64,000 bases of DNA from the NCBI RefSeq assembly GCF_945859685.1, contig NW_026605721.1, positions 1 through 64,000 of the forward strand, read 5' to 3'. Origin of the DNA: Eupeodes corollae (lineage: Eukaryota > Arthropoda > Insecta > Diptera > Syrphidae). Position numbers and translations under genes: made by a program. Of this stretch, positions 25,846-39,297 are shown piece after piece. The notes below the pieces were generated by a model that was not told the DNA's origin, ran no database searches, and saw only the letters and a program-made list of their open reading frames with translations. Each line of letters begins with the position of its first letter. The stretch's first letter is position 1.

Positions 25846-28323
25846 TCAAATCACACCCAAAACCATCACCTGATCCTTCCCAACCCCCAAAATCGATCAA
25901 GACTTCAAAATAGATACTTGACATGTACTAGAAAAAGATACTCCTAATCAAGATCTATCATTATAGATATAGATGAGTCATTTTGGAGCATCCTGAAGGA
26001 TTTTTGATGTTCTAGACGAAAATCAAATCACACCCAAAACCATCACCTGATCCTTCCCAACCCCCAAAATCGATCAAGACTTCAAAATAGATACTTGACA
26101 TGTACTAGAAAAAGATACTCCTAATCAAGATCTATCATTATAGATATAGATGAGTCATTTTGGAGCATCCTTAAGGATTTTTGATGTTCTAGACGAAAAT
26201 CAAATCACACCCAAAACCATCACCTGATCCTTCCCAACCCCCAAAATCGATCAAGACTTCAAAATAGATACTTGACATGTACTAGAAAAAAATACTCCTA
26301 ATCAAGATCTATCATTATAGATATAGATGAGTCATTTTGGAGCATCCTGAAGGATTTTTGATGTTCTAGACGAAAATCAAATCACACCCAAAACCATCAC
26401 CTGATCCTTCCCAACCCCCAAAATCGATCAAGACTTCAAAATAGATACTTGACATGTACTAGAAAAAGATACTCCTAATCAAGATCTATCATTATAGATA
26501 TAGATGAGTCATTTTGGAGCACCCTGAAGGATTTTTGATGTTCTAGACGAAAATCAAATCACACCCAAAACCATCACCTGATCCTTCCCAACCCCCAAAA
26601 TCGATCAAGACTTCAAAATAGATACTTGACATGTACTAGAAAAAGATACTCCTAATCAAGATCTATCATTATAGATATAGATGAGTCATTTTGGAGCATC
26701 CTGAAGGATTTTTGATGTTCTAGACGAAAATCAAATCACACCCAAAACCATCACCTGATCCTTCCCAACCCCCAAAATCGATCAAGACTTCAAAATAGAT
26801 ACTTGACATGTACTAGAAAAAGATACTCCTAATCAAGATCTATCATTATAGATATAGATGAGTCATTTTGGAGCATCCTGAAGGATTTTTGATGTTCTAG
26901 ACGAAAATCAAATCACACCCAAAACCATCACCTGATCCTTCCCAACCCCCAAAATCGATCAAGACTTCAAAATAGATACTTGACATGTACTAGAAAAAGA
27001 TACTCCTAATCAAGATCTATCATTATAGATATAGATGAGTCATTTTGGAGCATCCTGAAGGATTTTTGATGTTCTAGACGAAAATCAAATCAGACCCAAA
27101 ACCATCACCTGATCCTTCCCAACCCCCAAAATCGATCAAGACTTCAAAATAGATACTTGACATGTACTAGAAAAAGATACTCCTAATCAAGATCTATCAT
27201 TATAGATATAGATGAGTCATTTTGGAGCATCCTGAAGGATTTTTGATGTTCTAGACGAAAATCAAATCACACCCAAAACCATCACCTGATCCTTCCCAAC
27301 CCCCAAAATCGATCAAGACTTCAAAATAGATACTTGACATGTACTAGAAAAAGATACTCCTAATCAAGATCTATCATTATAGATATAGATGAGTCATTTT
27401 GGAGCATCCTGAAGGATTTTTGATGTTCTAGACGAAAATCAAATCACACCCAAAACCATCACCTGATCCTTCCCAACCCCCAAAATCGATCAAGACTTCA
27501 AAATAGATACTTGACATGTACTAGAAAAAGATACTCCTAATCAAGATCTATCATTATAGATATAGATGAGTCATTTTGGAGCATCCTGAAGGATTTTTGA
27601 TGTTCTAGACGAAAATCAAATCACACCCAAAACCATCACCTGATCCTTCCCAACCCCCAAAATCGATCAAGACTTCAAAATAGATACTTGACATGTACTA
27701 GAAAAAGATACTCCTAATCAAGATCTATCATTATAGATATAGATGAGTCATTTTGGAGCATCCTGAAGGATTTTTGATGTTCTAGACGAAAATCAAATCA
27801 CACCCAAAACCATCACCTGATCCTTCCCAACCCCCAAAATCGATCAAGACTTCAAAATAGATACTTGACATGTACTAGAAAAAGATACTCCTAATCAAGA
27901 TCTATCATTATAGATATAGATGAGTCATTTTGGAGCATCCTGAAGGATTTTTGATGTTCTAGACGAAAATCAAATCACACCCAAAACCATCACCTGATCC
28001 TTCCCAACCCCCAAAATCGATCAAGACTTCAAAATAGATACTTGACATGTACTAGAAAAAGATACTCCTAATCAAGATCTATCATTATAGATATAGATGA
28101 GTCATTTTGGAGCATCCTGAAGGATTTTTGATGTTCTAGACGAAAATCAAATCACACCCAAAACCATCACCTGATCCTTCCCAACCCCCAAAATCGATCA
28201 AGACTTCAAAATAGATACTTGACATGTACTAGAAAAAGATACTCTTAATCAAGATCTATCATTATAGATATAGATGAGTCATTTTGGAGCATCCTGAAGG
28301 ATTTTTGATGTTCTAGACGAAAA
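25846..28323. repeat. Array segment between the two six-monomer blocks
   Basis: Fourteen 177-bp monomers. Variants seen are 'catccttaagg' at 26166 (also 29882), 'aaaaaaatact' near 26291, 'gcaccctg' near 26522, 'aatcagaccc' at 27091 (also 28684, nine units later) and 'actcttaatc' near 28245. The rest match consensus. No gene. Confidence 0.9.
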
Positions 28324-29384
28324 TCAAATCACACCCAAAACCATCATCTGATCCTCCCCAACCCCCAAAATCGATCAAGACTTCAAAATAGATACTTGAC
28401 ATGTACTAGAAAAAGATACTCCTAATCAAGATCTATCATTATAGATATAGATGAGTCATTTTGGAGCATCCTGAGGGATTTTTGATGTTCTAGACGAAAA
28501 TCAAATCACACCCAAAACCATCACCTGATCCTTCCCAACCCCCAAAATCGATCAAGACTTCAAAATAGATACTTGACATGTACTAGAAAAAGATACTCCT
28601 AATCAAGATCTATCATTATAGATATAGATGAGTCATTTTGGAGCATCCTGAAGGATTTTTGATGTTCTAGACGAAAATCAAATCAGACCCAAAACCATCA
28701 CCTGATCCTTCCCAACCCCCAAAATCGATCAAGACTTCAAAATAGATACTTGACATGTACTAGAAAAAGATACTCCTAATCAAGATCTATCATTATAGAT
28801 ATAGATGAGTCATTTTGGAGCATCCTGAAGGATTTTTGATGTTCTAGACGAAAATCAAATCACACCCAAAACCATCACCTGATCCTTCCCAACCCCCAAA
28901 ATCGATCAAGACTTCAAAACAGATACTTGACATGTACTAGAAAAAGATACTCCTAATCAAGATCTATCATTAAAGATATAGATGAGTCATTTTGGAGCAT
29001 CCTGAAGGATTTTTGATGTTCTAGACGAAAATCAAATCACACCCAAAACCATCACCTGATCCTTCCCAACCCCTAAAATCGATCAAGACTTCAAAAAAGA
29101 TACTTGACATGTACTAGAAAAAGATACTCCTAATCAAGATCTATCATTATAGATATAGATGAGTCATTTTGGAGCATCCTGAAGGATTTTTGATGTTCTA
29201 GACGAAAATCAAATCACACCCAAAACCATCACCTGATCCTTCCCAACCCCCAAAATCGATCAAGACTTCAAAATAGATACTTGACATGTACTAGAAAAAG
29301 ATACTCCTAATCAAGATCTATCATTATAGATATGATGAGTTATTTTGGAGCATCCTGAAGGATTTTTGATGTTCTAGACGAAAA
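28324..29384. repeat. Six-monomer block, copy 2
   Basis: This copy repeats the markers of 24785-25845 at +3539 bp: 28342, near 28917, 28970, near 29094 and 29331. It differs by 'ctgaggg' near 28475, 'aatcagaccc' at 28684 and 'cccctaaaatcg' near 29074. The 'aatcagaccc' change is also found nine units upstream at 27091, so this copy mixes two relationships. After it, three units (not two) separate the deletion unit from the 'cttaagg' marker, so one monomer was gained here or lost from copy 1. Confidence 0.9.
29209..29384. repeat. 176-bp monomer (-1), second copy of shared variant
   Basis: This unit has the same 'gatatgatgagttatt' compound change as 25670-25845, 20 monomers away. Confidence 0.94.
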
Positions 29385-32300
29385 TCAAATCACACCCAAA
29401 ACCATCACCTGATCCTTCCCAACCCCCAAAATCGATCAAGACTTCAAAATAGATACTTGACATGTACTAGAAAAAGATACTCCTAATCAAGATCTATCAT
29501 TATAGATATAGATGAGTCATTTTGGAGCATCCTGAAGGATTTTTGATGTTCTAGACGAAAATCAAATCACACCCAAAACCATCACCTGATCCTTCCCAAC
29601 CCCCAAAATCGATCAAGACTTCAAAATAGATACTTGACATGTACTAGAAAAAGATACTCCTAATCAAGATCTATCATTATAGATATAGATGAGTCATTTT
29701 GGAGCATCCTGAAGGATTTTTGATGTTCTAGACGAAAATCAAATCACACCCAAAACCATCACCTGATCCTTCCCAACCCCCAAAATCGATCAAGACTTCA
29801 AAATAGATACTTGACATGTACTAGAAAAAGATACTCCTAATCAAGATCTATCATTATAGATATAGATGAGTCATTTTGGAGCATCCTTAAGGATTTTTGA
29901 TGTTCTAGACGAAAATCAAATCACACCCAAAACCATCACCTGATCCTTCCCAACCCCCAAAATCGATCAAGACTTCAAAATAGATACTTGACATGTAATA
30001 GAAAAAGATACTCCTAATCAAGATCTATCATTATAGATATAGATGACTCATTTTGGAGCATCCTGAAGGATTTTTGATGTTCTAGACGAAAATCAAATCA
30101 CACCCAAAACCATCACCTGATCCTTCCCAACCCCCAAAATCGATCAAGACTTCAAAATAGATACTTGACATGTACTAGAAAAAGATACTCCTAATCAAGA
30201 TCTATCATTATAGATATAGATGAGTCATTTTGGAGCATCCTGAAGGATTTTTGATGTTCTAGACGAAAATCAAATCACACCCAAAACCATCACCTGATCC
30301 TTCCCAACCCCCAAAATCGATCAAGACTTCAAAATAGATACTTGACATGTACTAGAAAAAGATACTCCTAATCAAGATCTATCATTATAGATATAGATGA
30401 GTCATTTTGGAGCATCCTGAAGGATTTTTGATGTTCTAGACGAAAATCAAATCACACCCAAAACCATCACCTGATCCTTACCAACCACCAAAATCGATCA
30501 AGACTTCAAAATAGATACTTGACATGTACTAGAAAAAGATACTCCTAATCAAGATCTATCATTATAGATATAGATGAGTCATTTTGGAGCATCCTGAAGG
30601 ATTTTTGATGTTCTAGACGAAAATCAAATCACACCCAAAACCATCACCTGATCCTTCCCAACCCCCAAAATCGATCAAGACTTCAAAATAGATACTTGAC
30701 ATGTACTAGAAAAAGATACTCCTAATCAAGATCTATCATTATAGATATAGATGAGTCATTTTGGAGCATCCTGAAGGATTTTTGATGTTCTAGACGAAAA
30801 TCAAATCACACCCAAAACCATCACCTGATCCTTCCCAACCCCCAAAATCGATCAAGACTTCAAAATAGATACTTGACATGTACTAGAAAAAGATACTCCT
30901 AATCAAGATCTATCATTATAGATATAGATGAGTCATTTTGGAGCATCCTGAAGGATTTTTGATGTTCTAAACGAAAATCAAATCACACCCAAAACCATCA
31001 CCTGATCCTTCCCAACCCCCAAAATCGATCAAGACTTCAAAATAGATACTTGACATGTACTAGAAAAAGATACTCCTAATCAAGATCTATCATTATAGAT
31101 ATAGATGAGTCATTTTGGAGCATCCTGAAGGATTTTTGATGTTCTAGACGAAAATCAAATCACACCCAAAACCATCACCTGATCCTTCCCAACCCCCAAA
31201 ATCGATCAAGACTTCAAAATAGATACTTGACATGTACTAAAAAAAGATACTTCTAATCAAGATCTATCATTATAGATATAGATGAGTCATTTTGGAGCAT
31301 CCTGAAGGATTTTTGATGTTCTAGACGAAAATCAAATCACACCCAAAACCATCACCTGATCCTTCCCAACCCCCAAAATCGATCAAGACTTCAAAATAGA
31401 TACTTGACATGTACTAGAAAAAGATACTCCTAATCAAGATCTATCATTATAGATATAGATGAGTCATTTTGGAGCATCCTGAAGGATTTTTGATGTTCTA
31501 GACGAAAATCAAATCACACCCAAAACCATCACCTGATCCTTCCCAACCCCCAAAATCGATCAAGACTTCAAAATAGATACTTGACATGTACTAGAAAAAG
31601 ATACTCCTAATCAAGATCTATCATTATAGATATAGATGAGTCATTTTGGAGCATCCTGAAGGATTTTTGATGTTCTAGACGAAAATCAAATCACACCCAA
31701 AACCATCACCTGATCCTTCCCAACCCCCAAAATCGATCAAGACTTCAAAATAGATACTTGACATGTACTAGAAAAAGATACTCCTAATCAAGATCTATCA
31801 TTATAGATATAGATGAGTCATTTTGGAGCATCCTGAAGGATTTTTGATGTTCTAGACGAAAATCAAATCACACCCAAAACCATCACCTGATCCTTCCCAA
31901 CCCCCAAAATCGATCAAGACTTCAAAATAGATACTTGACATGTACTAGAAAAAGATACTCCTAATCAAGATCTATCATTATAGATATAGATGAGTCATTT
32001 TGGAGCATCCTGAAGGTTTTTTGATGTTCTAGACGAAAATCAAATCACACCCAAAACCATCACCTGATCCTTCCCAACCCCCAAAATCGATCAAGACTTC
32101 AAAATAGATACTTGACATGTACTAGAAAAAGATACTCCTAATCAAGATCTATCATTATAGATATAAATGAGTCATTTTGGAGCATCCTGAAGGATTTTTG
32201 ATGTTCTAGACGAAAATCAAATCACACCCAAAACCATCACCTGATCCTTCCCAACCCCCAAAATTGATCAAGACTTCAAAATAGATACTTGACATGTACT

Positions 32301-33455
32301 AGAAAAAGATACTCCTAATCAAGATCTATCATTATAGATATAGATGAGTCATTTTGGAGCATCCTGAAGGATTTTTGATGTTCTAGACGAAAATCAAATC
32401 ACACCCAAAACCATCACCTGATCCTTCCCAACCCCCAAAATCGATCAAGACTTCAAAATAGATACTTGACATGTACTAGAAAAAGATACTCCTAATCAAG
32501 ATCTATCATTATAGATATAGATGAGTCATTTTGGAGCATCCTGAAGGATTTTTGATGTTCTAGACGAAAATCAAATCACACCCAAAACCATCACCTGATC
32601 CTTCCCAACCACCAAAATCGATCAAGACTTCAAAATAGATACTTGACATGTACTAGAAAAAGATACTCCTAATCAAGATCTATCATTATAGATATAGATG
32701 AGTCATTTTGGAGCATCCTGAAGGATTTTTGATGTTCTAGACGAAAATCAAATCACACCCAAAACCATCACCTGATCCTTCCCAACCCCCAAAATCGATC
32801 AAGACTTCAAAATAGATACTTGACATGTACTAGAAAAAGATACTCCTAATCAAGATCTATCATTATAGATATAGATGAGTCATTTTGGAGCATCCTGAAG
32901 GATTTTTGATGTTCTAGACGAAAATCAAATCACACCCAAAACCATCACCTGATCCTTCCCAACCCCCAAAATCGATCAAGACTTCAAAATATATACTTGA
33001 CATGTACTAGAAAAAGATACTCCTAATCAAGATCTATCATTATAGATATAGATGAGTCATTTTGGAGCATCCTGAAGGATTTTTGATGTTCTAGACGAAA
33101 ATCAAATCACACCCAAAACCATCACCTGATCCTTCCCAACCCCCAAAATCGATCAAGACTTCAAAATAGATACTTGACATGTACTAGAAAAAGATACTCC
33201 TAATCAAGATCTATCATTATAGATATAGATGAGTCATTTTGGAGCATCCTGAAGGATTTTTGATGTTCTAGACGAAAATCAAATCACACCCAAAACCATC
33301 ACCTGATCCTTCCCAACCCCCAAAATCGATCAAGACTTCAAAATAGATACTTGACATGTACTAGAAAAAGATACTCCTAATCAAGATCTATCATTATAGA
33401 TATAGATGAGTCATTTTGGAGCATCCTGAAGGATTTTTGATGTTCTAGACGAAAA
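29385..33455. repeat. Array segment with isolated point variants
   Basis: Twenty-three 177-bp monomers. Variants are 'cttaagg' at 29882, 'gtaatag' near 29998 (also near 42383), 'gatgactcat' near 30047 (which keeps a consensus GCN4 site in its C form), 'ccttaccaaccacc' near 30480, 'ttctaaacg' near 30970 (XbaI site lost) and 31240-31252. Others lie near 32017, 32166, 'aaaattgatc' near 32265 (ClaI site lost), 32611 and 32991. No gene. Confidence 0.9.
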
Positions 33456-34519
33456 TCAAATCACACCCAAAACCATCACCTGATCCTTCCCAACCCCCAA
33501 AATCGATCAAGACTTCAAAATAGATACTTGACATGTACTAGAAAAAGATACTCCTAATCACGATCTATCATTATAGATATAGATGAGTCATTTTGGAGCA
33601 TCCTGAAGGATTTTTGATGTTCTAGACGAAAATCAAATCACACCCAAAACCATCACCTGATCCTTCCCAACCCCCAAAATCGATCAAGACTTCAAAATAG
33701 ATACTTGACATGTACTAGAAAAAGATACTCCTAATCAAGATCTATCATTATAGATATAGATGAGTCATTTTGGAGCATCCTGAAGGATTTTTGATGTTCT
33801 AGACGAAAATCAAATCACACCCAAAACCATCACCTGATCCTTCCCAACCCCCAAAATCGATCAAGACTTCAAAATAGATACTTGACATGTACTAGAAAAA
33901 GATACTCCTAATCAAGATCTATCATTATAGATATAGATGAGTCATTTTGGAGCATCCTGAAGGATTTTTGATGTTCTAGACGAAAATCAAATCACACCCA
34001 AAACCATCACCTGATCCTTCCCAACCCCCAAAATCGATCAAGACTTCAAAAAAGATACTTGACATGTACTAAAAAAAGATACTCCTAATCAAGATCTATC
34101 ATTATAGATATAGATGAGTCATTTTGGAGCATCCTGAAGGATTTTTGATGTTCTAGACGAAAATCAAATCACACCCAAAACCATCACCTGATCCTTCCCA
34201 ACCCCCAAAATCGATCAAGACTTCAAAATAGATACTTGACATACTCTAGAAAAAGATACTCCTAATCAAGATCTATCATTATAGATATAGATGAGTCATT
34301 TTGGAGCATCCTGAAGGATTTTTGATGTTCTAGACGAAAATCAAATCACACCCAAAACCATCACCTGATCCTTCCCAACCCCCAAAATCGATCAAGACTT
34401 CAAAATAGATACTTGACATGTACTAAAAAAAAAGATACTCCTAATCAAGATCTATCATTATAGATATAGATGAGTCATTTTGGAGCATCCTAAAGGATTT
34501 TTGATGTTCTAGACGAAAA
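33456..34519. repeat. Six-monomer duplication, copy 1
   Basis: Ordered markers are 'cacgatct' (33560), 'caaaaaagat' with 'tactaaaaaaag' (near 34050-34075), the 'gacatactctag' block substitution (near 34243) and the 179-bp unit with a long A run (34421). The first three recur six monomers downstream. Confidence 0.9.
34341..34519. repeat. 179-bp monomer (+2, expanded A run)
   Basis: After 'tact' there are nine consecutive A (from 34425), where consensus has 'agaaaaa'. This is a G to A change plus two extra bases. The same change recurs in the unit at 35582. Confidence 0.94.
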
Positions 34520-35760
34520 TCAAATCACACCCAAAACCATCACCTGATCCTTCCCAACCCCCAAAATCGATCAAGACTTCAAAATAGATACTTGACATGT
34601 ATTAGAAAAAGATACTCCTAATCACGATCTATCATTATAGATATAGATGAGTCATTTTGGAGCATCCTGAAGGATTTTTGATGTTCTAGACGAAAATCAA
34701 ATCACACCCAAAACCATCACCTGATCCTTCCCAACCCCCAAAATCGATCAAGACTTCAAAATAGATACTTGACATGTACTAGAAAAAGATACTCCTAATC
34801 AAGATCTATCATTATAGATATAGATGAGTCATTTTGGAGCATCCTGAAGGATTTTTGATGTTCTAGACGAAAATCAAATCACACCCAAAACCATCACCTG
34901 ATCCTTCCCAACCCCCAAAATCGATCAAGACTTCAAAATAGATACTTGACATGTACTAGAAAAAGATACTCCTAATCAAGATCTATCATTATAGATATAG
35001 ATGAGTCATTTTGGAGCATCCTGAAGGATTTTTGATGTTCTAGACGAAAATCAAATCACACCCAAAACCATCACCTGATCCTTCCCAACCCCCAAAATCG
35101 ATCAAGACTTCAAAAAAGATACTTGACATGTACTAAAAAAAGATACTCCTAATCAAGATCTATCATTATAGATATAGATGAGTCATTTTGGAGCATCCTG
35201 AAGGATTTTTGATGTTCTAGACGAAAATCAAATCACACCCAAAACCATCACCTGATCCTTCCCAACCCCCAAAATCGATCAAGACTTCAAAATAGATACT
35301 TGACATACTCTAGAAAAAGACACTCCTAATCAAGATCTATCATTATAGATATAGATGAGTCATTTTGGAGCATCCTGAAGGATTTTTGATGTTCTAGACG
35401 AAAATCAAATCACACCCAAAACCATCACCTGATCCTTCCCAACCCCCAAAATCGATCAAGACTTCAAAATAGATACTTGACGTGTACTAGAAAAAGATAC
35501 TCCTAATCAAGATCTATCATTATAGATATAGATGAGTCATTTTGGAGCATCCTGAAGGATTTTTGATGTTCTAGACGAAAATCAAATCACACCCAAAACC
35601 ATCACCTGATCCTTCCCAACCCCCAAAATCGATCAAGACTTCAAAATAGATACTTGACATGTACTAAAAAAAAAGATACTCCTAATCAAGATCTATCATT
35701 ATAGATATAGATGAGTCATTTTGGAGCATCCTGAAGGATTTTTGATGTTCTAGACGAAAA
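34520..35760. repeat. Six-monomer duplication, copy 2, with one extra monomer
   Basis: Markers repeat at about +1062 bp: 'cacgatct' at 34624, 'caaaaaagat' and 'tactaaaaaaag' near 35112-35137, and 'gacatactctag' near 35305. The long A-run unit then comes seven, not six, monomers after its partner. An additional unit (35405-35581, with 'gacgtgtac' near 35481) sits before it. Private changes are 'gtattag' near 34601 and 'aaagacactcc' near 35320. Confidence 0.89.
35582..35760. repeat. 179-bp monomer (+2), second copy
   Basis: This unit has the same nine-A run after 'tact' (tact at 35662) as the unit at 34341. The two are separated by 1241 bp, seven monomers plus the two inserted bases. Confidence 0.94.
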
Positions 35761-38700
35761 TCAAATCACACCCAAAACCATCACCTGATCCTTCCCAACC
35801 CCCAAAATCGATCAAGACTTCAAAATAGATACTTGACATGTACTAGAAAAAGATACTCCTAATCAAGATCTATCATTATAGATATAGATGAGTCATTTTG
35901 GAGCATCCTGAAGGATTTTTGATGTTCTAGACGAAAATCAAATCACACCCAAAACCATCACCTGATCCTTCCCAACCCCCAAAATCGATCAAGACTTCAA
36001 AATAGATACTTGACATGTACTAGAAAAAGATACTCCTAATCAAGATCTATCATTATAGATATAGATGAGTCATTTTGGAGCATCCTGAAGGATTTTTGAT
36101 GTTCTAGACGAAAATCAAATCACACCCAAAACCATCACCTGATCCTTCCCAACCCCCAAAATCGATCAAGACTTCAAAATAGATACTTGACATGTACTAG
36201 AAAAAGATACTCCTAATCAAGATCTATCATTATAGATATAGATGAGTCATTTTGGAGCATCCTGAAGGATTTTTGATGTTCTAGACGAAAATCAAATCAC
36301 ACCCAAAACCGTCACCTGATCCTTCCCAACCCCCAAAATCGATCAAGACTTCAAAATAGATACTTGACATGTACTAGAAAAAGATACTCCTAATCAAGAT
36401 CTATCATTATAGATATAGATGAGTCATTTTGGAGCATCCTGAAGGATTTTTGATGTTCTAGACGAAAATCAAATCACACCCAAAACCATCACCTGATCCT
36501 TCCCAACCCCCAAAATCGATCAAGACTTCAAAATAGATACTTGACATGTACTAGAAAAAGATACTCCTAATCAAGATGTATCATTATAGATATAGATGAG
36601 TCATTTTGGAGCATCCTGAAGGATTTTTGATGTTCTAGACGAAAATCAAATCACACCCAAAACCATCACCTGATCCTTCCCAACCCCCAAAATCGATCAA
36701 GACTTCAAAATAGATACTTGACATGTACTAGAAAAAGATACTCCTAATCAAGATCTATCATTATAGATATAGATGAGTCATTTTGGAGCATCCTGAAGGA
36801 TTTTTGATGTTCTAGACGAAAATCAAATCACACCCAAAACCATCACCTGATCCTTCCCTACCCCCAAAATCGATCAAGACTTCAAAATAGATACTTGACA
36901 TGTACTAGAAAAAGATACTCCTAATCAAGATCTATCATTAAAGATATAGATGAGTCATTTTGGAGCATCCTGAAGGATTTTTGATGTTCTAGACGAAAAT
37001 CAAATCACACCCAAAACCATCACCTGATCCTTCCCAACCCCCAAAATCGATCAAGACTTCAAAATAGATACTTGACATGTACTAGAAAAAGATACTCCAA
37101 ATCAAGATCTATCATTATAGATATAGATGAGTCATTTTGGAGCATCCTGAAGGATTTTTGATGTTCTAGACGAAAATCAAATCACACCCAAAACCATCAC
37201 CTGATCCTTCCCAACCCCCAAAATCGATCAAGACTTCAAAATAGATACTTGACATGTACTAGAAAAAGATACTCCTAATCAAGATCTATCATTATAGATA
37301 TAGATGCATTTTGGAGCATCCTGAAGGATTTTTGATGTTCTAGACGAAAATCAAATCACACCCAAAACCATCACCTGATCCTTCCCAACCCCCAAAATCG
37401 ATCAAGACTTCAAAATAGATACTTGACATGTACTAGAAAAAGATACTCCTAATCAAGATCTATCATTATAGATATAGATGAGTCATTTTGGAGCATCCTG
37501 AAGGATTTTTGATGTTCTAGACGAAAATCAAATCACACCCAAAACCATCACCTGATCCTTCCCAACCCCCAAAATCGATCAAGACTTCAAAATAGATACT
37601 TGACATGTACTAGAAAAAGATACTCCTAATCAAGATCTATCATTATAGATATAGATGAGTCATTTTGGAGCATCCTGAAGGATTTTTGATGTTCTAGACG
37701 AAAATCAAATCACACCCAAAACCATCACCTGATCCTTCCCAACCCCCAAAATCGATCAAGACTTCAAAATAGATACTTGACATGTACTAGAAAAAGATAC
37801 TCCTAATCAAGATCTATCGTTATAGATATAGATGAGTCATTTTGGAGCATCCTGAAGGATTTTTGATGTTCTAGACGAAAATCAAATCACACCCAAAACC
37901 ATCACCTGATCCTTCCCAACCCCCAAAATCGATCAAGACTTCAAAATAGATACTTGACATGTACTAGAAAAAGATACTCCTAATCAAGATCTATCATTAT
38001 AGATATAGATGAGTCATTTTGGAGCATCCTGAAGGATTTTTGATGTTCTAGACGAAAATCAAATCACACCCAAAACCATCACCTGATCCTTCCCAACCCC
38101 CAAAATCGATCAAGACTTCAAAATAGATACTTGACATGTACTAGAAAAATATACTCCTAATCAAGATCTATCGTTATAGATATAGATGAGTCATTTTGGA
38201 GCATCCTGAAGGATTTTTGATGTTCTAGACGAAAATCAAATCACACCCAAAACCATCACCTGATCCTTCCCAACCCCCAAAATCGATCAAGACTTCAAAA
38301 TAGATACTTGACATGTACTAGAAAAAGATACTCCTAATCAAGATCTATCATTATAGATATAGATGAGTCATTTTGGAGCATCCTGAAGGATTTTTGATGT
38401 TCTAGACGAAAATCAAATCACACCCAAAACCATCACCTGATCCTTCCCAACCCCCAAAATCGATCAAGACTTCAAAATAGATACTTGACATGTACTAGAA
38501 AAAGATACTCCTAATCAAGATCTATCATTATAGATATAGATGAGTCATTTTGGAGCATCCTGAAGGATTTTTGATGTTCTAGACGAAAATCAAATCACAC
38601 CCAAAACCATCACCTGATCCTTCCCAACCCCCAAAATCGATCATGACTTCAAAATAGATACTTGACATGTACTAGAAAAAGATACTCCTAATCAAGATCT

Positions 38701-39297
38701 ATCATTATGGATATAGATGAGTCATTTTGGAGCATCCTGAAGGATTTTTGATGTTCTAGACGAAAATCAAATCACACCCAAAACCATCACCTGATCCTTC
38801 CCAACCCCCAAAATCGATCAAGACTTCAAAATAGATACTTGACATGTACTAGAAAAAGATACTCCTAATCAAGATCTATCATTATAGATATAGATGAGTC
38901 ATTTTGGAGCATCCTGAAGGATTTTTGATGTTCTAGACGAAAATCAAATCACACCCAAAACCATCACCTGATCCTTCCCAACCCCCAAAATCGATCAAGA
39001 CTTCAAAATAGATACTTGACATGTACTAGAAAAAGATACTCCTAATCAAGATCTATCATTATAGATATAGATGAGTCATTTTGGAGCATCCTGAAGGATT
39101 TTTGATGTTCTAGACGAAAATCAAATCACACCCAAAACCATCACCTGATCCTTCCCAACCCCCAAAATCGATCAAGACTTCAAAATAGATACTTGACATG
39201 TACTAGAAAAAGATACTCCTAATCAAGATCTATCATTATAGATATAGATGAGTCATTTTGGAGCATCCTGAAGGATTTTTGATGTTCTAGACGAAAA
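35761..39297. repeat. Array segment with scattered variants and a two-monomer repeat
   Basis: Twenty monomers. Variants are 'aaccgtcacc' near 36310, 'gatgtatc' near 36578, 'ttccctaccc' near 36859, 'cattaaag' near 36941, 'ctccaaatc' near 37099, the 174-bp unit at 37177, 'gatcatgact' near 38644 and 'cattatgg' at 38703. 'ctatcgtt' occurs at 37814 and again at 38168, exactly two units apart, the second with 'aaatatact' near 38149. No gene. Confidence 0.9.
37177..37350. repeat. 174-bp monomer (-3)
   Basis: 'gatgagtcatttt' reads 'gatgcatttt' near 37306, a 3-bp loss (agt). It destroys the GCN4-like palindrome and creates ATGCAT. The rest is consensus. Confidence 0.94.
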
